DNA of 64,000 nucleotides from Chromobacterium alticapitis (lineage in GTDB: Bacteria; Pseudomonadota; Gammaproteobacteria; Burkholderiales; Chromobacteriaceae), in NCBI RefSeq assembly GCF_002924365.1, contig NZ_PQWB01000036.1:62001-126000 (forward strand), in the 5' to 3' direction. The notes under the pieces were generated by a model. That model worked only from the letters and a program-made list of their open reading frames with translations, ran no database searches and had not been told where the DNA came from. This document shows, one piece after another, positions 16,981 through 23,752 of the stretch. Within the stretch, counting starts at the first letter, position 1. Every line of letters begins with the position of its first letter. Position numbers and translations under genes: made by a program.

Positions 16981-17091
16981 GCGGAAATTAAGGGTTTTAC
17001 TCTAAAACCAAGCATTTGACCGCGGCCTGCGCGGCTAAACAATTGTTTTAATTTCCGCAAACTCTGGACATCTTGCCGCGAAGTGCGGCAA
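16981..17091 (+). promoter_or_regulatory. Structured leader candidate upstream of aroQ-accBC
   Basis: A perfect 11-bp outer repeat, GCGGAAATTAA (16981-16991) with TTAATTTCCGC (17048-17058), encloses two hairpins: GGTTTTA/TAAAACC (16993-17009, three-base loop) and CCGCG/CGCGG (17020-17034). This is a three-way-junction shape. A palindrome AAACAATTGTTT overlaps the closing arm, and a further hairpin TTGCCGC/GCGGCAA (17073-17091) follows before the aroQ start. It looks like a folded RNA or a DNA regulatory site; no known riboswitch class was recognised. Confidence 0.55.
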
Positions 17092-17125
17092 ACTCGCGGC
17101 CAAGATGAAAAACAGGAGTCAGGCC

Positions 17126-17575
17126 TTGAGCCGATCCATCCTCGTGCTGCACGGCCCCAACCTCAATTTGCTGGGGGTAAGGGAACCGCGACACTACGGC
17201 CGGGACACCCTTGACGACATCAATCAGCGGCTGGCCGAACAGGCCAAGGCCGCCGGCTTCGCTTTGACAGCATTGCAAAGCAACGCCGAGCATGTACTGA
17301 TTGAACGCATACATCAATGTCTGGATGACGGCACCGGCTTCATCCTGATCAATCCAGCGGCTTTCACCCACACCAGCGTCGCGCTGCGCGATGCCCTGGC
17401 GGCGGTGAAAGTGCCGTTTATCGAAGTGCATCTATCCAACGTCCACGCCCGCGAGCCGTTCCGCCAGCATTCGTATTTTTCCGATCTGGCGCTCGGCGTG
17501 ATCTGCGGACTGGGCTCCCACGGCTATGAGCTGGCCCTGGCGCACGCGCTGCGGCATCTGTCCCAGCAGCCTTGA
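17126..17575 (+). CDS. aroQ: Type II 3-dehydroquinate dehydratase
   Basis: Shikimate-pathway enzyme that removes water from 3-dehydroquinate; type II forms a dodecamer. The 149-residue form starts [20 protein letters not shown], with the catalytic Tyr in RHYG (Tyr24). It keeps [16 protein letters not shown] and [17 protein letters not shown] with the catalytic His. I prefer the TTG at 17126, because AGGAG lies eight bases upstream and the length then matches the family; the in-frame ATG at 17105 would add seven residues and has no good site. It is followed by accB, an arrangement common in proteobacteria. Confidence 0.93.
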   Translation: MSRSILVLHGPNLNLLGVREPRHYGRDTLDDINQRLAEQAKAAGFALTALQSNAEHVLIERIHQCLDDGTGFILINPAAFTHTSVALRDALAAVKVPFIEVHLSNVHAREPFRQHSYFSDLALGVICGLGSHGYELALAHALRHLSQQP

Positions 17576-17612
17576 GCCGCCTTGGCTGAACACCCCATTC
17601 GAAGGATCAATA

Positions 17613-18074
17613 ATGGACCTGCGTAAACTGAAAAAACTGATCGACCTGGTCGAAGAGTCCGGCATCGCCGAACTGGAAGTGACCGAGGGCGAAGAGAAAG
17701 TCCGCATCACCCGCGTGTCCGCCGCCCAGGCGCAAGCCTTTGTCCAGCCGGTGGCCCAGATGTACGCCGCGCCCGCCGCCGCTCCGGCGCCCGTTGCCGC
17801 CGCGCCCGCCGCAGAAGCCGCGCCGGCCGCCGCCAACGACAAGAATGCCATGAAGTCGCCCATGGTCGGCACCTTCTACCGTTCGCCCAGCCCCGGCGCC
17901 AAGTCCTTCGTCGAAGTGGGCCAGAGCGTCAATGCCGGCGACACGCTGTGCATCATCGAAGCCATGAAGCTGATGAACGAGATCGAAGCCGACCGCTCCG
18001 GCGTGATCAAGGCCATCCTGGCCGAAGACGGCCAGCCGGTGGAATACGGCGAGCCGCTGTTCGTCATCGAGTAA
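17613..18074 (+). CDS. accB: Biotin carboxyl carrier protein of acetyl-CoA carboxylase
   Basis: Carries biotin between the carboxylase and carboxyltransferase sites of acetyl-CoA carboxylase, the first step of fatty-acid synthesis. The 153-residue protein has an N-terminal helical domain, an Ala/Pro-rich linker at about 50-74 and a C-terminal biotinyl domain with [10 protein letters not shown]; the modified lysine is Lys119. The 'thumb' segment typical of bacterial BCCP ([17 protein letters not shown]) is present. It is 37 bases after aroQ and 106 bases before accC. Confidence 0.97.
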   Translation: MDLRKLKKLIDLVEESGIAELEVTEGEEKVRITRVSAAQAQAFVQPVAQMYAAPAAAPAPVAAAPAAEAAPAAANDKNAMKSPMVGTFYRSPSPGAKSFVEVGQSVNAGDTLCIIEAMKLMNEIEADRSGVIKAILAEDGQPVEYGEPLFVIE

Positions 18075-18180
18075 GACGCTTCGGCGACCTCGCAAGATTC
18101 AGGGCACGGCCAAGGTCTGTGCCCTTGTCGTTTGACGTGACAGCAAGGCCGGCCGCTCCGGCCGCTTTGTGGAGAATTCC

Positions 18181-19539
18181 ATGTTTGAGAAAATTCTGAT
18201 CGCCAACCGCGGCGAAATCGCGCTGCGCATTCAGCGCGCCTGCCGCGAAATGGGCATCAAAACCGTGGTCGTGCACTCCGAGGCCGATCGCGAAGCCAAA
18301 TACGTCAAGCTGGCCGATGAGTCGGTCTGCATCGGCCCCGCCCCGTCCGCCAAGAGCTACCTCAACGTGCCGGCGCTGATCGCAGCCGCCGAAGTCACCG
18401 ACGCCCAGGCCATCCACCCCGGCTACGGCTTCCTGTCGGAAAACGCCGACTTCGCCGAGCGCGTCGAGCAATCCGGCTTCGTCTTCATCGGCCCGCGTCC
18501 GGACACCATCCGCCTGATGGGCGACAAGGTGTCAGCCAAGAACGCCATGATAGAAGCCGGCGTCCCTTGCGTGCCCGGCTCCGAGGGCGCGCTGCCCGAC
18601 GATCCGGTTGAAATTGCCAAGATCGCCAAGAAGATAGGCTATCCGGTCATCATCAAGGCCGCCGGCGGCGGCGGCGGACGCGGCATGCGCGTGGTGCATA
18701 CCGAAGGCGCGCTGATCAACTCGGTGCAGATGACGCGCACCGAAGCCGGCGCGGCCTTCGGCAATCCGACCGTCTACATGGAAAAGTTCCTGGAGCACCC
18801 GCGCCACATTGAAATCCAGATTCTGGCCGACGAATACAGCAACGCCATCTACCTGGGCGAGCGCGACTGCTCCATGCAGCGCCGCCACCAGAAGGTGATC
18901 GAGGAGGCCCCGGCCCCCGGCATCACCGAGAAACAGCGCCAGAAGATAGGCGAGGCCTGCGCCGAAGCCTGCCGCCGCATCGGCTACCGCGGCGCCGGCA
19001 CTTTTGAATTCCTGTTCGAGAACGGCGAGTTCTACTTCATCGAGATGAACACCCGCGTGCAGGTGGAGCATCCGGTGACCGAAATGATCACCGGCGTGGA
19101 CATCGTGCAGGAGCAGATCCGCATCGCCGCCGGCGAGAAACTGCGCTATAAGCAAAAAGACATCGTGATCGCCGGTCATGCCATGGAATGCCGCATCAAT
19201 GCCGAGGACCCGTTCACCTTCGTGCCCTCCCCGGGCAAGATCGAGAGCTACCACCCGGCCGGCGGTCCCGGCATCCGCATCGACTCGCACATCTATCAAG
19301 GCTACACCGTGCCGCCGCACTACGACTCCATGGTGGGCAAGCTGATCGCTTACGGCGACACCCGCGAACAAGCCATGGCCCGCATGCGCGTAGCGCTGTC
19401 CGAGATGGCGATCTCCGGCATCAAGACCAATATCCCGCTGCACCAGGAACTGTTCATGGACGCGGCCTTCCAGCGCGGCGGCACCAGCATCCACTATCTG
19501 GAGCACCGCCTGTCCGAAAAGAAGAAGGGGGAACACTGA
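18181..19539 (+). CDS. accC: Biotin carboxylase subunit of acetyl-CoA carboxylase
   Basis: ATP-dependent carboxylation of the biotin on AccB. The 452-residue protein opens [17 protein letters not shown], has the ATP-grasp glycine loop ([11 protein letters not shown] near residue 165), [27 protein letters not shown] and the catalytic [14 protein letters not shown]. The ATG at 18181 has GTGGAG just upstream. A weak 7-bp hairpin (AGGGCAC/GTGCCCT, near 18102-18125) lies in the gap after accB. The stop overlaps the prmA start by one base. Confidence 0.97.
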   Translation: MFEKILIANRGEIALRIQRACREMGIKTVVVHSEADREAKYVKLADESVCIGPAPSAKSYLNVPALIAAAEVTDAQAIHPGYGFLSENADFAERVEQSGFVFIGPRPDTIRLMGDKVSAKNAMIEAGVPCVPGSEGALPDDPVEIAKIAKKIGYPVIIKAAGGGGGRGMRVVHTEGALINSVQMTRTEAGAAFGNPTVYMEKFLEHPRHIEIQILADEYSNAIYLGERDCSMQRRHQKVIEEAPAPGITEKQRQKIGEACAEACRRIGYRGAGTFEFLFENGEFYFIEMNTRVQVEHPVTEMITGVDIVQEQIRIAAGEKLRYKQKDIVIAGHAMECRINAEDPFTFVPSPGKIESYHPAGGPGIRIDSHIYQGYTVPPHYDSMVGKLIAYGDTREQAMARMRVALSEMAISGIKTNIPLHQELFMDAAFQRGGTSIHYLEHRLSEKKKGEH

Positions 19540-20435
19540 TGGCCTGGTTGCAAGCCACCATAGATTCTGACTCCACCGTCGCCGAACGCTTCGCCGACGC
19601 GCTGATGGACGCCGGCGCGCTGTCCACGGCGATCGAAGACGCCTGGGCCGGCACCGACAAGGAGCAGCCCATTTTCGGCGAGCCGGGCGAGCCGGTAGAA
19701 CAGATGTGGTGCCAGAGCCGCATCATCACGCTGTTCGATGAAAACGACGACCCGGCGCTCTTGATCGCCGCAGCCGCCACCGCCTGCCAGCTGGCCATGC
19801 CGACGTATAAGATCGAGCGCGTGGAAGAGCAGGACTGGGTGCGGCTGACGCAATCGCAGTTCGACCCCATCCGCATCTCGGACCGGCTGTGGATCACCCC
19901 AACCTGGCACGAAGCGCCGGCGCCTGACGCTGTCAATCTGCAACTGGACCCGGGCCTGGCCTTCGGCACCGGCAGCCATCCCACCACGCGGCTGTGCCTG
20001 CAATGGCTGGACAAGCAGCTGCAAGGCAAGGAGAGCGTGCTCGACTACGGCTGCGGCTCCGGCATCCTGGCCATCGCCGCGCTGAAGCTGGGCGCGGCCT
20101 CCGCCGTCGGCATCGACATCGATCCGCAAGCGGTGCGCTCGAGCAAGGACAACGCCGAGCAGAACGGCGTGCAGGCCGACTTCTTCCTGCCCGACGCCAA
20201 TCCGCAGGCCCAATACGACGTGGTGCTGGCCAACATCCTGGCCAATCCGCTGCGCATGTTGGGCGACTTGCTGGCAAGCCATGTGAAAACCGGTGGTAGA
20301 ATCGTGCTTTCCGGCATCCTCGCCGAACAAGCCGACGAATTGTCCGCCATCTACAACCAGTGGTTCGAGATGGATGCGCCGGTGTTCGACGAAGGGTGGA
20401 CACGATTGACAGGAACCCGACGCGCCCAGGTATGA
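19539..20435 (+). CDS. prmA: Ribosomal protein L11 methyltransferase
   Basis: SAM-dependent trimethylation of lysines in ribosomal protein L11. The 298-residue protein has the N-terminal L11-recognition domain (about 1-115) and a Rossmann methyltransferase domain with VLDYGCGSG at 167-175, DPGLAFGTGSHPTTRLCL before it and the catalytic-site block VVLANILANPL. It starts one base inside the accC stop (TGATG) and its own stop overlaps the next start (ATGA). The accBC-prmA order is common in Gram-negative bacteria. Confidence 0.96.
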   Translation: MAWLQATIDSDSTVAERFADALMDAGALSTAIEDAWAGTDKEQPIFGEPGEPVEQMWCQSRIITLFDENDDPALLIAAAATACQLAMPTYKIERVEEQDWVRLTQSQFDPIRISDRLWITPTWHEAPAPDAVNLQLDPGLAFGTGSHPTTRLCLQWLDKQLQGKESVLDYGCGSGILAIAALKLGAASAVGIDIDPQAVRSSKDNAEQNGVQADFFLPDANPQAQYDVVLANILANPLRMLGDLLASHVKTGGRIVLSGILAEQADELSAIYNQWFEMDAPVFDEGWTRLTGTRRAQV

Positions 20436-21541
20436 CATATACGACACAGTGCCCAAGTTGCCAGACCCGCTTCAAGGTCAATGACGCCCAGCTCGCCGTA
20501 GCCGAGGGACTGGTGCGTTGCGGGCGCTGTTCGCATGTGTTCAAGGCGCCGGATTACTTCGTCGCTCAGCAGCCGGCGCCCGCGCCGGCCGCCGCCCCGC
20601 CGCTCCAGCCGCCCCAAGCCGCGGCGGAGCGCGACCCGATGGACGATTTCGAGCTGGAAGTGCCCGCCGATTTCGATCCTCAGGCCCACCCCGAGACGGA
20701 ACTGCCTGCTTTCCACGCGGAAGAACCGCCAGTGGAAGTGGCATCCGCCCCGGAACAACCGCCCGCTCAGCCGGCCGAAAACGCCGCGCCGCAGCCGGAA
20801 ATGGCAGAATTCCAGCGCGCGCTGGCCGAGGCGATGCAGCACCGCCACGTCACCGCGCCGATAGGCAATCCCTTCGACGAGCCCGAACCGGCGCCCGCGG
20901 CGCTGGCCGAGCCGGAAGTGTTCGGCAGCCGCCGCCGCTCCGAGCCGCAGGCGGAACCGGAGGCGCCCAAGCCCGTCTTCCAGGCGGAGCCGGACGAAAC
21001 GCCGTTCACCGACGCCGACGCCGAAGAAGAAGCGGAAGCCCGCAGCCAAAAGCCCGCCGCGCCCTGGGTCAACGGCCTGCTGGCGCTGCTGGCCACGCTG
21101 GGCCTGTTGTTTCTGGCCTCCCAGCTCATCTACCTCAACCGCACCCGCATCGCCGCGGAAGCGCCGGAAACCCGTCCCGCGCTGGAAAAGCTATGCCGCG
21201 CCCTGTCCTGCGACGTGCCATGGCCGACCGATATCGCGCTGATCCGCACCGAGTGGTCCGAGCTGGCCTTCGTGCCGGACTACCCCAATCTGATCCAACT
21301 GTCCGCCACGCTGAAAAACCACGCGCAGTACGCCCAGGCTTACCCCATGCTGGAAGTCACGCTGAAAGACAGCGACGACCAGGTGCTGATCCGCAAGGTG
21401 TTCACGCCCAAGGAATATCTGAAGGCGGACGACTTCAAGCTATCCCGCTTCAACGGCAACAGCGAGGTCAAGGTCACCATGCGGCTGGACGCCGGCAAGG
21501 TGCATGCGATGGGCTACAGCCTGTATTGGTTTTATCCCTGA
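20432..21541 (+). CDS. Zinc-ribbon membrane protein with DUF3426 domain
   Basis: A 369-residue protein with an N-terminal zinc ribbon of the MJ0042 type (cysteines 7, 10, 30 and 33), a long Pro/Ala/Glu-rich segment (about 45-205), one membrane helix (about 213-236) and a C-terminal DUF3426 domain (RTEWSELAFVPDYPN, then KVFTPKEYLKADDF). The topology puts the zinc ribbon in the cytoplasm and DUF3426 in the periplasm. Function is unknown; the gene follows prmA in many betaproteobacteria. The start at MTYTTQCPSC overlaps the prmA stop by four bases. The Pro-rich stretch may span a gap or be disordered. Confidence 0.9.
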   Translation: MTYTTQCPSCQTRFKVNDAQLAVAEGLVRCGRCSHVFKAPDYFVAQQPAPAPAAAPPLQPPQAAAERDPMDDFELEVPADFDPQAHPETELPAFHAEEPPVEVASAPEQPPAQPAENAAPQPEMAEFQRALAEAMQHRHVTAPIGNPFDEPEPAPAALAEPEVFGSRRRSEPQAEPEAPKPVFQAEPDETPFTDADAEEEAEARSQKPAAPWVNGLLALLATLGLLFLASQLIYLNRTRIAAEAPETRPALEKLCRALSCDVPWPTDIALIRTEWSELAFVPDYPNLIQLSATLKNHAQYAQAYPMLEVTLKDSDDQVLIRKVFTPKEYLKADDFKLSRFNGNSEVKVTMRLDAGKVHAMGYSLYWFYP

Positions 21542-21562
21542 GCGCGCGCCCCGCCACACCCA

Positions 21563-21878
21563 TCAATCAAATGCGAAGTTAAACCACTGCTTGAGATGCG
21601 AGTTGGGATCGCACTTATACTCCTTCAGCGCAGTTTCGATTGATGCCTTAAATGCGTCCCGATCCGTCTCATCCATGGCATTACTGAAATCCAGACGGAC
21701 CAACCGGCTTACCAATCCATCCTCTCCCGTATCGAAATACGCGGTCACCTTGACCTTGATCGGGTGAGCCGCCAAGACGCTAGGCGGATATTCAGGTGAA
21801 ACCGCTTTTTCACAAGCCGCCCACGCGGGAAATGCCGTGCACAATACCCCCCGCCGCCATTAACCATTTCTTCAACAT
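21563..21878 (-). CDS. Small secreted protein with a frameshift in its signal peptide (G6 tract)
   Basis: The body (21563-21844, about 93 residues) has no good start in its own frame, only a TTG, and begins in the middle of a signal-peptide-like stretch (CTAFPAWA then ACEK). An ATG at 21878 in another frame encodes MLKKWLMAAGG and runs into six G residues (C6 at 21847-21852 on the plus strand). Removing one G would join the two into a textbook signal peptide with AWA cleavage. The mature part has YPPSVLAAHPIKVKV and two cysteines, faintly like a TonB C-terminal domain. It may be a broken gene, a phase-variable gene or a sequencing error. Confidence 0.55.
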
Positions 21879-21920
21879 GACAACCACCTTCGCCGCAAAA
21901 CCGAACATCATATCACCACG

Positions 21921-22808
21921 TCATGTTTCAAAAAACTCCTCCAGATACTCGACGAATACCCTGACCTTGCCCGGCACATGGCGGCGCACCGGATAGACCA
22001 CGGACAAGTCCAGGCAGTGCCAGTCGTAGTCCTGCAGAACGGCCACCAGGCGGCCCTCGTCCAGCGCCTTGTCCACCAGGAAGCGCGGTTGCAGCACGAT
22101 GCCCATGCCTTGCGCGGCGGCCTCGGTCAGCACGTCGCCGTTATTGGCCCTGAGCGGCCCCTTGACCCTGACCTTGCCGTGCTCGCCGTCCGGCGATTGG
22201 TAATCCCAGACATTCGGCTGCGCGGTCAGCGCGTACAGCAGGCACTGGTGCTCGGCCAATTCCGCCGGGTGGCCCGGCTCACCATGCCTGGCAAGGTAGT
22301 CCGGCGAGGCCACCACCAGATCGCGGATCTGCGCCAGCCGCTTCGCCACCAGGGTGGAATCGGCCAGATTGGAGACCCGCAGCGCCAGATCGAACCCCTC
22401 CTCCACCAGGTCCACCCGCCGGTCGTTCAGGTTCAGCTCCACCTCTATGCGCGGATGGCGCTGGTGGAAGCCGCCGATGATGGCGCCCAGGTAACGCATG
22501 CCGAACGAGACCGGCGCCGATACTCTGAGCCTGCCCACCGGCTCGCTGGCGCCGTGCGACAGCCGCGCATCCAGCTCGTCCAGCTCCGCCAGCAGGCTGC
22601 CGGCCTGGGCCAGATAGGTTTCGCCGGCCTCGGTCAGCGACAGCTTGCGCGTGGTGCGATGCATCAGCCGCGCGCCCAGCCGATTCTCCAACGCCGCCAC
22701 CAGCTTGGTCACCATGGCTCGGGACAGCTCCAGCCTGTCCGCCGCCGCCACGAAGCTGCCCAGCTCCGCCACGGCCACGAAAGCGCGTATCTCTGAAAAA
22801 CGGTCCAT
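21921..22808 (-). CDS. LysR-family transcriptional regulator
   Basis: A 295-residue regulator with the usual N-terminal winged helix-turn-helix (residues 1-60; FVAVAELGSFVAAADRLELSRAMVTKLVAALE) and a C-terminal co-inducer-binding domain. It belongs to the large subgroup with LRVSAPVSFGMRYL at the start of the effector domain (AaeR/DmlR-like). It is transcribed away from the DoxX-family gene at 22912, with a 103-base gap that holds a perfect 8-bp inverted repeat. It probably controls that gene and itself. The effector cannot be inferred. Confidence 0.9.
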   Translation of the reverse strand: MDRFSEIRAFVAVAELGSFVAAADRLELSRAMVTKLVAALENRLGARLMHRTTRKLSLTEAGETYLAQAGSLLAELDELDARLSHGASEPVGRLRVSAPVSFGMRYLGAIIGGFHQRHPRIEVELNLNDRRVDLVEEGFDLALRVSNLADSTLVAKRLAQIRDLVVASPDYLARHGEPGHPAELAEHQCLLYALTAQPNVWDYQSPDGEHGKVRVKGPLRANNGDVLTEAAAQGMGIVLQPRFLVDKALDEGRLVAVLQDYDWHCLDLSVVYPVRRHVPGKVRVFVEYLEEFFET

Positions 22809-22834
22809 ACAGTTTCTTAACAGTAAATAATTAT

Positions 22835-22858
22835 TTCAATAATAGCGTATTTATTGAA
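22835..22858. promoter_or_regulatory. Inverted repeat, candidate LysR operator
   Basis: TTCAATAA (22835-22842) and TTATTGAA (22851-22858) form a perfect inverted repeat with an 8-base spacer, AT-rich in a GC-rich region, within the divergent gap. LysR regulators usually bind such T-N11-A dyads. It sits 26 bases upstream of the lysR start and 53 bases upstream of the doxX start. Confidence 0.5.
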
Positions 22859-22911
22859 TGCAAAGCCGATGGTCAAATAGCGCCATCGCCACTTTTCTGG
22901 AACCACCCGCC

Positions 22912-23301
22912 ATGAACCGTCTGCACAACCCCTATCTCGCCGCTTTGTTGCTGCGCCTGTCGCTGGGCCTGATGTATTTGTCCCACGGCGCGCTGAAGCT
23001 GTTCGTCTTCGGCCCTGCCGGCACTGCCGGCTACTTCGCCAGCCTGGGCCTGCCCGGCTTCTTCGGCTATGTCGCCATCGCCATCGAAATCGGCGGCGGC
23101 CTGCTGCTTTTGGCCGGCGTCCAGGCCCGCTGGGTTGCCCTGCTGCTGATCCCGCAGTTGCTGGGCGCCATCGCCCTGGTGCATGCCGCCAACGGCTGGA
23201 TGTTCGCCAATCCGGGCGGCGGCTGGGAGTATCCGGCATTTCTGATCGCCGTCTCGCTGGCGCTGTTCCTGCAGGGCGATGGCAAACCCGCCTCAGCCTG
23301 A
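22912..23301 (+). CDS. DoxX-family membrane protein
   Basis: A 129-residue membrane protein with four predicted helices and the DoxX signatures LRLSLGLMYLSHGALK near the N-terminus and GYVAIAIEIGGGLLLL in the middle. Members occur in thiosulfate oxidation, redox balance and many uncharacterised stress operons. ATG at 22912 was chosen because MNRLHNPYLAALLLRLSLG is the usual family start; the frame upstream is shorter in homology and lacks a site. It is divergent from a LysR regulator that probably controls it. Substrate or partner unknown. Confidence 0.85.
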   Translation: MNRLHNPYLAALLLRLSLGLMYLSHGALKLFVFGPAGTAGYFASLGLPGFFGYVAIAIEIGGGLLLLAGVQARWVALLLIPQLLGAIALVHAANGWMFANPGGGWEYPAFLIAVSLALFLQGDGKPASA

Positions 23302-23508
23302 TGCCCTTGCGCCGGCCCTCCCCGGGTCGGCGCGCTCCCACGCCCTTCCCCCTCTCCGCCGTTTTTAGAGTTCCCATACAAAAATGCAACAGGCCGCCGC
23401 CGCCCTCGCATGCCGCAAGTCCGCAACAGACAAGCCCAATTCCCCGCCAAAGCCCGTCCCTGCTGCATTGCAGCATGAAATTCGAACAATTCCGACTTGC
23501 ACATTTTC

Positions 23509-23537
23509 TTGATTGCCATCAAGCTGCTGCGTAATTT
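23509..23537 (+). promoter_or_regulatory. Candidate sigma-70 promoter of the PTS operon
   Basis: TTGATT (23509-23514), 17 bases, then TAATTT (23532-23537). The -10 match is moderate. A perfect palindrome begins three bases downstream, where a repressor would block initiation. Confidence 0.4.
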
Positions 23538-23540
23538 GCG

Positions 23541-23555
23541 TGTAGTTTAACTACA
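23541..23555. promoter_or_regulatory. Perfect 15-base palindrome, candidate operator of the PTS operon
   Basis: TGTAGTT-T-AACTACA, 7+1+7, placed at the expected start of transcription. It is AT-rich against the local GC content. The regulator is unknown; no regulator gene adjoins the PTS genes. GntR- and LacI-type regulators of amino-sugar genes use sites of this size. Confidence 0.5.
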
Positions 23556-23752
23556 AACCTTGGCAAGATATCACTCGACCAAGTCGTCGATGCTTGCCGA
23601 TGGCCGCCTGTATATAATTGCCGAAAGCCAGCCAGGACAAGACAAGCCAATCAGGCGCGTCAAGATGCGTCTTGAGCTGGCGCAAAAGAAATCGGCTTGA
23701 TTGACGCTCGTAATAAAACGACTGGAATTATCCACGAATTGAGGAGTTTCAC

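Larger units (their letters stand above)
23302..23752. other. 451-bp gap: promoter region and leader of the PTS operon
   Basis: No gene is supported. The right half carries a promoter-like pair, a perfect 15-base palindrome, a second -10-like TATAAT at 23613-23618, and a leader of about 130 bases able to pair with itself (GCCAGC/GCTGGC, CAAGCC/GGCTTG, GCGTCAA/TTGACGC, CAAGA/TCTTG). The left half shows nothing recognisable. Confidence 0.6.
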
